Assembly: GCF_029892515.1 (NCBI RefSeq)
Contig: NZ_JARXVF010000009.1
Location: 89,749-153,748, forward strand
DNA: 64,000 nucleotides
Reading direction: 5' to 3'
Source: Pseudaminobacter soli (ex Li et al. 2025)
GTDB lineage: Bacteria; Pseudomonadota; Alphaproteobacteria; Rhizobiales; Rhizobiaceae
Positions 28,621 through 37,080 of this stretch are shown here, piece by piece (positions within the stretch are counted from its first letter, which is position 1; every line of letters begins with the position of its first letter). The notes beneath the pieces are model-generated. The model ran no database searches and had not been told where the DNA came from. It saw only the letters and a program-made list of their open reading frames with translations. A program made the translations under genes and the position numbers.

Positions 28621-30192
28621 GTGAAGATTGGTGCGTTAAAAGAAATATCCGCAGGGGAAACGAGGGTCGCGGTGACACCATCTTCGGCCCTGCATCTCGC
28701 CAAGCTCGGCCATGAGGTCTTCGTTGAGGCCGGCGCAGGCATCGCCGCGGGTTTCAGCGACGCCGACTACGAGAAGGCGGGCGTCATGGTGGCACGGTCC
28801 GCCGCCGATCTCGTCAAGGCTGTCGATACGGTGGTGAAGGTACGCCAGCCAGACGAAGTCGAACTAAGGCGCATGAAAAACGGGCAAACGCTGCTCTCCT
28901 TCTTCTATCCCGGACAAAACGAGGCGCTGCTGAAGCTCGCCGGAGAGCTGGGCGTGACCGCAATCGCCATGGACATGGTGCCGCGCATCAGCCGCGCGCA
29001 GAAGATGGATGCGTTGTCCTCGATGGCCAACATCGCCGGCTACCGAGCGGTCATCGAGGCGGCCAACAATTTTGGGCGCTTCTTCACCGGCCAGGTAACG
29101 GCCGCCGGCAAGGTGCCGCCGGCCAAGGTGCTGGTCATCGGCGCCGGCGTCGCGGGCCTGGCCGCGATTGGCGCCGCGCGCAGTCTCGGCGCCATCGTCC
29201 GCGCCTTCGACGTGCGGCCGGAAGTGGCCGAGCAGATTGAATCGATGGGCGGCGAATTCCTGTTCCTCGACTTCTCCGACCAGCAGGACGGCGCTTCGAC
29301 GGGCGGCTATGCGGCGCCGTCATCTCCCGCATTTCGCGCCAAGCAGCTCGAACTGTTCCGCTCCCAGGCACCTGAGGTCGACGTGGTCATCACAACGGCG
29401 CTGATCCCGGGCCGCGACGCTCCTAAGCTCTGGACCGCCGACATGGTGGCCGCCATGAAGACCGGCTCGGTCGTCGTGGATCTGGCTGCCGAGCGCGGCG
29501 GCAATTGCGATCTGACGGTTCCGAACGAAAAGATCGTCACCGACAACGGGGTCACCGTCGTCGGATACACGGATTTCCCGAGCCGAATGGGCGCACAGGC
29601 CTCGGAGCTCTACGCCAACAACATCCGGCATTTCATTGCCGACCTCACGCCCGGCAAGGACGGCATCGTCAACCACAATATGGAAGATGACGTGATCCGC
29701 GGCGCGACGGTCACGCATAATGGGGCGATCACCTTCCCGCCGCCGTCGCCAAAGGTCGCCGCCATCGCCGCACAAAAGCCGAAGGCAAAAACCAAGGAGA
29801 CCACAGCTGAGGAGCGCCGGGCCAGGGAGCTCGCAGATTTTAAGGCGCAAACCCGTTCGCAGTTCAGCCTGCTCGGCATTGGCGCGGTGTTGATGCTGAT
29901 CGTCGGCCTTTATGCCCCACCGAGCTTCCTGAGTCACTTTATCGTCTTCGTGCTCGCCTGCTTCGTCGGTTTCCAGGTGATCTGGAACGTCAGACATTCG
30001 CTGCACACGCCCCTGATGGCCGTCACCAACGCGATTTCCGGCATCATCATCCTGGGCGCGCTCCTGCAGATCGGGCTCGGCTCTCGGACGGTCGTCGTCC
30101 TCTCCGCCATCTCGGTACTGATCGCCACGATCAACATTGTCGGCGGCTTCCTTGTCACCCGGCGAATGCTCGCCATGTTCCAGAAGTCGTAA
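28621..30192 (+). CDS. pntA: Re/Si-specific NAD(P)+ transhydrogenase subunit alpha
   Basis: 523 residues from a GTG start, supported by AGGAGGA about ten bases upstream. The NAD-binding domain dI includes [20 protein letters not shown] and [20 protein letters not shown]. The four-helix membrane part dII is at about 405-510. It is the fused single-chain alpha subunit; many alphaproteobacteria split it into PntAA and PntAB. With PntB it couples proton entry to hydride transfer from NADH to NADP+. The basal linker (about 375-400, [14 protein letters not shown]) joins the domains. Confidence 0.93.
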   Translation: MKIGALKEISAGETRVAVTPSSALHLAKLGHEVFVEAGAGIAAGFSDADYEKAGVMVARSAADLVKAVDTVVKVRQPDEVELRRMKNGQTLLSFFYPGQNEALLKLAGELGVTAIAMDMVPRISRAQKMDALSSMANIAGYRAVIEAANNFGRFFTGQVTAAGKVPPAKVLVIGAGVAGLAAIGAARSLGAIVRAFDVRPEVAEQIESMGGEFLFLDFSDQQDGASTGGYAAPSSPAFRAKQLELFRSQAPEVDVVITTALIPGRDAPKLWTADMVAAMKTGSVVVDLAAERGGNCDLTVPNEKIVTDNGVTVVGYTDFPSRMGAQASELYANNIRHFIADLTPGKDGIVNHNMEDDVIRGATVTHNGAITFPPPSPKVAAIAAQKPKAKTKETTAEERRARELADFKAQTRSQFSLLGIGAVLMLIVGLYAPPSFLSHFIVFVLACFVGFQVIWNVRHSLHTPLMAVTNAISGIIILGALLQIGLGSRTVVVLSAISVLIATINIVGGFLVTRRMLAMFQKS

Positions 30193-30201
30193 GGGGCCAA
30201 C

Positions 30202-31653
30202 ATGGAATACGGGCTCACATCCGCAATCTATGTCGTCGCCGCGATCTTGTTCATCCTGTCGCTCGGCGGCCTGTCGGGACAGGAAAGCGCCAAGCGCGCC
30301 GTCTGGTATGGCATCATCGGCATGGCGCTCGCCGTGTTCGCCACCCTCTATGGGGCCGGCGCAGGCAATTGGTATTTAACAGTGGCGATGATCGCCGTCG
30401 GTGCGCTCGCTGGCTGGTTTGCCGCCAACCGCGTGCAGATGACCGAGATGCCGCAACTCGTAGCCGCCTTGCATTCCTGCGTCGGCCTCGCCGCGGTCTT
30501 CATTGGCATTAACGCGGAACTCACATTGGTGGATGTCATCGCCATCCGCGGTTCCGGTGCCGCGGAGAACTTCACTGGCTTCGCCGCCGTCCTCGCGCAC
30601 AAGACGTCCGCCGAGATTGCCATGCTGAAGGTCGAGGTCTTCCTGGGGATCTTCATCGGCGCCGTCACCTTCACCGGCTCGATCGTTGCCTTCGGCAAGT
30701 TGGCCGGCAAAATTGACGGCAAGTCGAAGAAGTATCCGGGTGGCCACGCCCTCAATGCGGGTGCGGCGCTGATCTGCCTCGCTCTCGGCGTCGCCTACTG
30801 CACGGGAGCCGGAATCACGGCCCCCAGCGTCACGGCGCTGATCTTGATCGCCGTCTTTGCCGGTTTCATCGGTTGGCACCTGATCATGGGGATCGGTGGT
30901 GCCGATATGCCGGTGGTGGTGTCGATGCTCAACAGCTATTCGGGCTGGGCGGCAGCGGCTATCGGCTTCACGCTGGGCAACGACCTCCTGATCGTCACCG
31001 GCGCACTGGTCGGCTCGTCCGGTGCGATCCTCAGCTACATCATGTGCAAGGCGATGAACCGCTCCTTCGTCTCGGTGATCCTCGGCGGCTTCGGCGGCCC
31101 GCAGCAATCGACGACTCAGATCGAGGGCGAGCAGGTCGCCATAGACACCGACGGCGTGGCAGCGACCCTTAATGAGGCCGAGAGCGTCATCATCGTGCCG
31201 GGCTACGGCATGGCGGTCAGCCAGGCGCAGCAGTCGGTCAGCGAACTGACCCGCAAACTGCGCGCCGCGGGCAAGGAGGTGCGCTTCGCCATCCACCCGG
31301 TCGCCGGCCGCTTGCCGGGCCACATGAATGTGCTCCTGGCCGAGGCGAAAGTACCCTACGACATCGTGTTGGAAATGGACGAGATCAACGATGACTTCCC
31401 CAGCACCGACGTCGTCATCGTGATCGGTTCCAACGACATCGTGAACCCGGCGGCCCAGGAAGATGCCGCAAGCCCGATCGCTGGCATGCCGGTGCTGGAA
31501 GTGTGGAAAGCCAAGACCGTGTTCGTTTCCAAACGCGGCCAGGGAACCGGCTATTCCGGCATCGAGAACTCGCTGTTCTTCAAGGACAACACCCGCATGC
31601 TTTACGGCGATGCCAAGAAGTCCATTGACCAGCTTGTTCCCATGGTGGGGTGA
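30202..31653 (+). CDS. pntB: NAD(P)+ transhydrogenase subunit beta
   Basis: 483 residues: membrane part dII with eight or nine helices (about 1-275) and the NADP-binding domain dIII (about 300-483). The dIII motifs are [51 protein letters not shown] and [18 protein letters not shown]. The ATG follows pntA by nine bases. The length is slightly above E. coli PntB (462). Active in the inner membrane with PntA. Confidence 0.94.
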   Translation: MEYGLTSAIYVVAAILFILSLGGLSGQESAKRAVWYGIIGMALAVFATLYGAGAGNWYLTVAMIAVGALAGWFAANRVQMTEMPQLVAALHSCVGLAAVFIGINAELTLVDVIAIRGSGAAENFTGFAAVLAHKTSAEIAMLKVEVFLGIFIGAVTFTGSIVAFGKLAGKIDGKSKKYPGGHALNAGAALICLALGVAYCTGAGITAPSVTALILIAVFAGFIGWHLIMGIGGADMPVVVSMLNSYSGWAAAAIGFTLGNDLLIVTGALVGSSGAILSYIMCKAMNRSFVSVILGGFGGPQQSTTQIEGEQVAIDTDGVAATLNEAESVIIVPGYGMAVSQAQQSVSELTRKLRAAGKEVRFAIHPVAGRLPGHMNVLLAEAKVPYDIVLEMDEINDDFPSTDVVIVIGSNDIVNPAAQEDAASPIAGMPVLEVWKAKTVFVSKRGQGTGYSGIENSLFFKDNTRMLYGDAKKSIDQLVPMVG

Positions 31654-31696
31654 CCAACCGATTAGGTGCAGGGCAGTCTCGCCCTTAACGGTTGCT

Positions 31697-31882
31697 GAGG
31701 ATGGCGGTGGTAAAGCTGACCCAGGCCTGTATAAAAAAGTGCCAGAGTTGACCATCTCATACGAAGACGCGGCTGAAGTGATCCTCGACAATCTTTCCAA
31801 AGGCGGTCGGTTCTCGCGCCGACGCGTCGGGGTCGCGCTTCCGCCCGGTCGGCGCAACTATAAGGATGACGTGCCACGCTAA
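31697..31882 (+). pseudogene. Remnant: C-terminal piece of an NAD(P)-binding oxidoreductase/epimerase-like protein
   Basis: In-frame sequence ADPGLYKKVPELTISYEDAA followed by FSRRRVGVALPPGRRNYKDD ends in TAA at 31880-31882. It resembles the C-terminus of NmrA/YwnB-type NAD(P)H-binding proteins, but the Rossmann domain is absent and pntB lies directly upstream. Family assignment is from memory and uncertain; that it is a fragment is clearer. Confidence 0.4.
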
Positions 31883-32288
31883 AAGGCCAGGGAGAATCCT
31901 ACGCGGCGCGAAGCTGTAAGGGTGGGCCCTTCCTAGATCGTGCCGTAGCCCTTGGGGGCCTCGATGTCACCGATGAAGTCGAGCCGCAACGCCGATCCGG
32001 CCCGCATGATTTATCAATGTCCTATCCTTTCGGTGATTGAAGGTTGGGGAACCGGGGGTTAGATTAAGATCAGACCGTGGGCGAGACCGCGGCCGTCGTC
32101 GGTGACCTTAATGGATCTTGCTGGGTCTCGTGACGGTCTTTGTCATCTGGGCGCTGCTGTCCTTGGGTGGGCACCGCATGTCAGCGGTCACGAAATCGGG
32201 TGAGGTCCCGGAAAGAATGGAGTGACACCGTCGCTAGGCGTGATTCCTGCCGCCATAAAAGAGTCGGGGGATTTTGCGCCTTAGATTC
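31883..32288. other. Intergenic stretch with only decayed fragments
   Basis: On the minus strand a 24-codon frame (31933-32007, RLDFIGDIEAPKGYGTI) looks like a truncated coding tail that I cannot place. On the plus strand a short hydrophobic frame near 32112-32223 (LVTVFVIWALLSLGG) may be the end of a lost membrane protein. Neither has an identifiable start plus domain. Confidence 0.35.
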
Positions 32289-32537
32289 CTACGGCATTTG
32301 AGCGGCCCGGCACGAAGCGCCCTTCGTACGGGCAAGCGGGACATAGGGTTGCACGGACAACCCGAAGGTCGACGTAAACTGCCGGTGGAAATGAAACTTC
32401 GAGAAGGCTGCAACACCGCTCACCGTTTCGAGGTCCAGATCATTGTCAAGATGCCGGTCAATATAGTCCAGGACCCGCCGCATCCGGGCCGATAGTTTTG
32501 AAGCGCCGCCTTCAGTGTCCCTCCGCCGCGGCCACAC
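32289..32537 (-). pseudogene. Truncated AraC-family regulator (N-terminal helix-turn-helix only)
   Basis: 82 residues. RMRRVLDYIDRHLDNDLDLE, TVSGVAAFSKFHFHRQFTST and FGLSVQPYVPLARTKGAS match the first part of AraC DNA-binding domains that come before a GyrI-like domain. It ends where the second helix-turn-helix should begin, and no downstream continuation was found, so the gene is cut off. It is a different copy from the AraC pseudogene at 4008. Confidence 0.6.
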
Positions 32538-32808
32538 CGGTTAGGCGCACGCAGACATGACGCGCTCGGCCGATCTTCGGGTTTTGTCACGGGTTGCAGA
32601 ACATCGCCAAGGACCGTCTACGGGCACGCGAGTCTACGTCCTAGTTGCCGGCCGTGCCAGCCGGGCTCGACAGGACGGTGAGAAGGGAGTCTCTTTCCCG
32701 GTTCCTCTTCCTGGCCAAATTGTGGCGCAGCGCCGTGTGCCATCGTAGCCACTCAAGGAACCCCGTTCACGATCGCTGCGTTGTTCCCTCTGCCCACGGC
32801 TCACTTGG

Positions 32809-33042
32809 GTGGAGCAAGCAGTCATGTGGTTCGGCGCCTTACTGGTCCTTTGCGGCGTTGTGGTGCTGGCGTGGTCGATGATCAACCGAGGCCGACTAAG
32901 CGAAAGTCACACCGATCCAGTAGCGGGCCAGACGTTAGAGCCTTCGCACCGAAGCATACGTTGCCCAGGCCGCGCTCAAAACTGGATTGGCGTTCTCCTA
33001 ATCCTAATCGGAGCTATTATGCTCCTTGCAGGAGCGTTCTGA
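32809..33042 (+). CDS. Small two-helix membrane protein, unknown function
   Basis: 77 residues with an N-terminal helix (MWFGALLVLCGVVVLAWSMI) and a C-terminal helix (WIGVLLILIGAIMLLAGAF), joined by a polar stretch. No family recognised. GGTGGAG just before the ATG could serve as ribosome site. Its last codons overlap the next small gene. Confidence 0.5.
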   Translation: MEQAVMWFGALLVLCGVVVLAWSMINRGRLSESHTDPVAGQTLEPSHRSIRCPGRAQNWIGVLLILIGAIMLLAGAF

Positions 33043-33323
33043 CTACCAAGGAGCGCAAGGCAGACCATATCGCAGAGAGCTACGAAAAGCGCGGCGTCTC
33101 CGAGAAGGAAGCCGAGCGCCGGGCCTGGGCCACAGTCAACAAGGACGACGCCGGCGGCAAGAAGCCAGGCGGTTCGGGCTGTGGCAAACTCACTAGCAAT
33201 CCCGCAGCGCATAAGGGCGGTGAGGCGGTGGACGCGCCTCTGCTTCAAGATCAGCCGCCGAGCGCTGCCAAGAAGGCGGCAGCGACGCTTAAGCGGAATG
33301 CCGAACACCGCGCTCACCATTGA
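33039..33323 (+). CDS. Small basic protein of the rhizobial plasmid-stabilisation-annotated type, probable CTG start
   Basis: About 94 residues: KERKADHIAESYEKRGVSEK, EAERRAWATVNKDDAGGKK. Proteins of this type occur widely in rhizobia and are often annotated as plasmid stabilisation protein without proof. No ATG, GTG or TTG precedes the conserved part at a sensible distance. A CTG at 33039 is preceded by AGGAG (33030-33034) and overlaps the stop of the previous gene. Either a rare CTG start or a damaged start codon. Confidence 0.55.
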   Translation: MTTKERKADHIAESYEKRGVSEKEAERRAWATVNKDDAGGKKPGGSGCGKLTSNPAAHKGGEAVDAPLLQDQPPSAAKKAAATLKRNAEHRAHH

Positions 33324-33344
33324 TGGGCCCCCGGAGCATTTGTC

Positions 33345-33587
33345 ATGACCAGGAAGCCTGAGTACCACACCGGGGCGCGCAAACCGCAGCCCGTTACCGG
33401 CCCCGATCCGAACGACGATTTTTCTGATAAAGCCGCCGAAAACCGCAAGCCACCGTTAGGCATGGGGCTGGCGGAGAAGGTGGACGCGGGCCAGAAGCGA
33501 GCGGCTCAGGAATATCGGAAGCGGGCACAAAAGCCGTCTCGCGACACCAGGGAAGCGCATGCACCCATTCCAGGCGGCAAGCGATGA
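33345..33587 (+). CDS. Small hydrophilic protein, unknown function
   Basis: 80 residues, strongly charged and proline-rich (GPDPNDDFSDKAAENRKPPL, GLAEKVDAGQKRAAQEYRKR), probably disordered. It follows the previous small gene by 21 bases. Length, start and context support a real gene, but no domain is known to me. Confidence 0.5.
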   Translation: MTRKPEYHTGARKPQPVTGPDPNDDFSDKAAENRKPPLGMGLAEKVDAGQKRAAQEYRKRAQKPSRDTREAHAPIPGGKR

Positions 33588-33992
33588 CGTTCGCCAGCGG
33601 TCCGCCTAATGCACGTCCGCAATGTCACTCATGTCCCCTTTGCCGCATGCGAAACACAATAGCGGACCACCAACTATCGACGTTCGAGCCTTGTCCGGTC
33701 CGGGGCCGGAAGCCGTCAGTTCGCTTTTGGAACATATTTGGCTGAAGCGGACATTCGGCAAACGGCTCCATGCGGATGTGCCTTTAGCCTTCGCCAATAG
33801 AACGAATGACCGGATTTCCGCCGACCGCAATGAGTCTATGCGGGCACCAGTATAGGGTGGCAGCTACAGTTCGGTGTGACGGCTCGCGCAGCGCCGGGAG
33901 GCAAATCGCGCTAGCGCCGCGGTGCGGACATTTCTGAAGATGACTCAATCTGAAGCGTGAGGCATTCAACGCGCGCGCAAACCGGGTGAAGA
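33588..33992. other. Intergenic stretch, no supported gene
   Basis: About 400 bases. Frames on either strand (33622-33855 and 33606-33830) lack domains and ribosome sites. I see nothing assignable. Confidence 0.4.
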
Positions 33993-34901
33993 CTAGAACA
34001 TCGTCCCACGCCGGAAGAGGTTTGACGTGCCTGCGTCCTTGAACACATCGAGTGCCATTGCAGCAAAGACGGCCACGGCACCCAACCCGCGAGCTTCCCG
34101 CCGTGCGACCAGATACTCGCCTGCCGCAATCCGAACATCGGAGATGGGGATCGCACGCAGCCGCGGATCGCGTCCCAATTCCTGATCGAGCACGATACCA
34201 ATGCCGACCCTTGCTGCGACGGCCTCCTTCACGGCCTCTCTGCTGCCGAGAACCAGATGTGGTGAGATTTCAATGGAGTGGCTCGCCAGAGCCGTCTCGA
34301 ACAGTTGCCGTGTCATTGAGCCGGCCTCGCGTGTCACAAGGCGCTGGCTGACAAGCTCGTGAGCCTTGATGTGACTGCGGTCCCACCAGGGGTGCCCCTC
34401 GTGCACAAGGATTTGCACCTGCTGACAGACCAGGAGATCGCAGGCGAAATCCGGGTGCGACGTCGGCATGGTCACGATGGCGACGTCGACCCTGTTCTGC
34501 GCAACGAGGTCTAGCAGGCTGCTGGAGTTTTCCAGCCGCACGTCCAGCCGAACGCCCGGATGTGCGGTGGTAAACCGTTCCAGAATGGGCATGGCCACAT
34601 AGGGTGCACATAGGCCGATTGCCAGGTGCCCGACGGCCAAGCTGCGCGCCCCGTCCACCCGTGCCGCGATGTCATCGAGCATGAGGATGACCTGCCTGAC
34701 CCTTGGCAGCAGGTCCAGGGCGTCGGGTGTCAGTTCCACCCCGGCGGCTGTGCGAACGAAAAGCCTGGTCCCGACTGCGTCCTCCAAAGATTTCACATGC
34801 TGGGTGATAGCCGGCTGGCTCACCCCCAACGCCTGGGCGGCGGCAGAGAAGGTGCGATGGCTGGCAACGGAGTGGAAGGCGCGAAGCTGAGCGAGGTTCA
34901 T
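33993..34901 (-). CDS. LysR-family regulator, divergent from the ABC/aminophosphonate-type operon
   Basis: 302 residues from the ATG at 34901 (a TTG six codons upstream was not chosen). The helix-turn-helix is MNLAQLRAFHSVASHRTFSA, AAQALGVSQPAITQHVKSLE. The ligand domain shows GHLAIGLCAPYVAMPILERF and AARVGIGIVLDQELGRD. The stop lies near decayed DNA; the start faces the binding-protein gene at 35000 over about 98 bases. It likely activates that importer operon in response to its substrate. Confidence 0.88.
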   Translation of the reverse strand: MNLAQLRAFHSVASHRTFSAAAQALGVSQPAITQHVKSLEDAVGTRLFVRTAAGVELTPDALDLLPRVRQVILMLDDIAARVDGARSLAVGHLAIGLCAPYVAMPILERFTTAHPGVRLDVRLENSSSLLDLVAQNRVDVAIVTMPTSHPDFACDLLVCQQVQILVHEGHPWWDRSHIKAHELVSQRLVTREAGSMTRQLFETALASHSIEISPHLVLGSREAVKEAVAARVGIGIVLDQELGRDPRLRAIPISDVRIAAGEYLVARREARGLGAVAVFAAMALDVFKDAGTSNLFRRGTMF

Positions 34902-34999
34902 GACGATCTTCGGCTGCAAAATAAGTTCACATTCATACGGGCGTCACACGATTTAGCGAAACTTATAGCATAGAAGTTCTCGCAGGCTCGGAGTTTTTC

Positions 35000-35971
35000 A
35001 TGTCTACCCATTCGTTTTCTAACGTCGCGCGGATCGCCGTTCTGGCTGCCACGGCGGTTACATTGGCAAGCGGCACATCACTTGCCGGGGAGGTCGTTCT
35101 CTACAACGCCTCGGATAGCGTAAACAGCGCGCTGGTCAGCGCTTTCAAGGAAAAGCATCCGGACATCGAAGTGAAGTTCGTGTCGGGTTCCACCGGCCCC
35201 ATCGCCGAGCGCGCCATTGCCGAGAAGGGCAAGCCGCAGGCGGACGTGGTCTATCTCGTCAACAACTTCGCACTCGAACAGCTCAAGCAAGCCGGTGTAT
35301 TCGAGCCTTATGAGCCCAAGGGCTCCAAGATTGCCGCGGAGTTCCGCGATCCTGATGGCTTCTACAACAAGTATTTCGCCACCACCATGTGCATGGTCGT
35401 CAACAAGGAACGGCTGGAACAGAAGGGGCTGCCCATGCCCATGACATGGGAAGACCTGATCAAGCCGGCCTACAGCAAGGAGATCGCCCTGCCGTCGCCG
35501 CTCAAGTCCGGAACGGGTGGGGCAATTCTGTCGACCTTCGTCGACGCCTTCGGCTGGCCGTTCGTCGAGAACCTCAACGAGAATGTCTATCAGTATTCGG
35601 ATGGCGGCTCGGGCGGTGCGGCCATGGCGGGCGCTGGCGAAGTTTCGATCGGCCTGACCTTCGACACGACCTGCTTCCAGACCAAGTCCTCCGGCAAGCC
35701 CGTGGATATCGTCTACGGCCGCATCACGCCCAACGTGATGGAAGGCGGCGGGCTGGTCGCGGGCGGCCCCAACCCGACCGAGGCCAAAATTTTCCTCGAC
35801 TTCATGGCCAGCAATGACGCGGCCGAGGTCCTGGGCAAGGTCGTCGGCGCTACTGCCGCCCCCGGCTATGGCCTCGTCGACCTCAAGGAGATCACCCTCT
35901 GGGAAATGCGCCGCCCGGTTGACATGTCGGCCTTCAAGCGCGATTTCGCCACCCGCATCCTGAAGCAGTAA
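35000..35971 (+). CDS. ABC transporter substrate-binding protein, iron/2-aminoethylphosphonate-like type
   Basis: 323 residues with a signal peptide (about 1-29, ending SGTSLAG). Family segments are EVVLYNASDSVNSALVSAFK, IAEKGKPQADVVYLVN and NPTEAKIFLDFMASNDAAEV, typical of the SBP_bac_6/FbpA-like cluster that includes aminoethylphosphonate-binding proteins. No Tyr pair typical of ferric-binding FbpA is evident. GGAG lies about six bases before the ATG. It is first in the operon and overlaps the ATPase gene by one base. The aminophosphonate ligand is inferred from the class III PLP enzyme at the operon end. Confidence 0.82.
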   Translation: MSTHSFSNVARIAVLAATAVTLASGTSLAGEVVLYNASDSVNSALVSAFKEKHPDIEVKFVSGSTGPIAERAIAEKGKPQADVVYLVNNFALEQLKQAGVFEPYEPKGSKIAAEFRDPDGFYNKYFATTMCMVVNKERLEQKGLPMPMTWEDLIKPAYSKEIALPSPLKSGTGGAILSTFVDAFGWPFVENLNENVYQYSDGGSGGAAMAGAGEVSIGLTFDTTCFQTKSSGKPVDIVYGRITPNVMEGGGLVAGGPNPTEAKIFLDFMASNDAAEVLGKVVGATAAPGYGLVDLKEITLWEMRRPVDMSAFKRDFATRILKQ

Positions 35972-37080
35972 TGGCGGACACGGCCCTTCGCCTTGCACCG
36001 TCGCGGCCGGCTCCTATCGAGAGCCGGCCGCATCTGGCGGTTCGCAACGTCGTTAAGGCCTATGGCAAGGGCCGTGCGGTCGACGACGTGACGCTTGAAC
36101 TCGCCAAGGGCGAGTTCGTGACCCTGCTGGGCGATTCCGGTTGCGGCAAGACCACGCTGCTCAGGATCATCGCCGGCTTCGCCCAGCCGGACGGCGGGCG
36201 CGTAACGAGGGAGGAGCAGGATGTCACCGACATGCCGCCCGCTCGCCGCCGCATGGGCTTCGTGTTCCAGTCCTATGCGCTGTTCCCGACGAAAACGGTC
36301 GCCGATAACATCGGCTTCGCGCTCACCATAGGCTCTCGGGACCGGAAGGAACGGGAGCGGCGTGTGGCCGAGCTTGCGCAACTCGCCGAAATTGACGGGT
36401 TGCTCGATCGATACCCGCATGAACTCTCGGGCGGCCAGCAACAGCGCGTGGCGCTGGCCCGCGCATTGGCTTGCGATCCGGAAGTGCTCCTGCTCGACGA
36501 GCCGATGTCGGCACTGGATGCGCGCATCCGCGTAAAGCTTCGCAACGAGCTGCGCGCAATCGTCGACAGGCTCGGCATCACCACCCTCTACGTGACGCAC
36601 GACCAGGAGGAAGCCCTGGCGATGTCGGACCGGGTGGCCGTGATGCGCAACGGGCGTATCGAACAGATCGGAACCCCGGCGGAGATCTACCACCGCCCGC
36701 AATCCAGATTCGTGGCCCAGTTCATCGGGAGCTCCAATCTCGTCGAAGGGCGCGTGGTTGCAGGCGGCCTGGATTCGTCGGGCGATTTCTGGCCGCTGGT
36801 CCTGCGGCCTCACCTGTCGCCCGGTGAGACCATCACCGTGCTCTACCGACCCGAGCACATTGGGGTTGTGCAGAGCGGCGGTGGCGTTGCCGGCCGCATC
36901 GAGACGACCACTTTCCTCGGTCCCGTCGTCCGCCTCAGCGTGAAGCTTGAGTCTGGGCGCATCGTAATCGTGGACAGGCCCTCGCATGAGGCCAGCCATC
37001 TTTGGGCGCGGGGCATGATGGTTTCGCTCAAGCCCGACGCGCAGCGCGCGGTGATCATCCCTGGCGAGAACCAGCCATGA
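35971..37080 (+). CDS. ABC transporter ATP-binding protein (PotA/FbpC-like)
   Basis: 369 residues. Walker A is GDSGCGKTT (54-62), signature LSGGQQQRVALARAL, Walker B VLLLDEPMSALD, switch His in LYVTHDQEEALAMSD. The C-terminal TOBE-type regulatory domain (about 260-369) includes ITVLYRPEHIGVVQSGGGVA. It shares one base with the preceding stop and overlaps the permease gene by four bases. Powers import of the substrate bound by the upstream protein. Confidence 0.9.
   Translation: MADTALRLAPSRPAPIESRPHLAVRNVVKAYGKGRAVDDVTLELAKGEFVTLLGDSGCGKTTLLRIIAGFAQPDGGRVTREEQDVTDMPPARRRMGFVFQSYALFPTKTVADNIGFALTIGSRDRKERERRVAELAQLAEIDGLLDRYPHELSGGQQQRVALARALACDPEVLLLDEPMSALDARIRVKLRNELRAIVDRLGITTLYVTHDQEEALAMSDRVAVMRNGRIEQIGTPAEIYHRPQSRFVAQFIGSSNLVEGRVVAGGLDSSGDFWPLVLRPHLSPGETITVLYRPEHIGVVQSGGGVAGRIETTTFLGPVVRLSVKLESGRIVIVDRPSHEASHLWARGMMVSLKPDAQRAVIIPGENQP

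Noticed and set aside
30376..31857. A 493-codon open frame opposite pntB
   Set aside because: Same reason: antisense shadow of a well-identified transhydrogenase gene.
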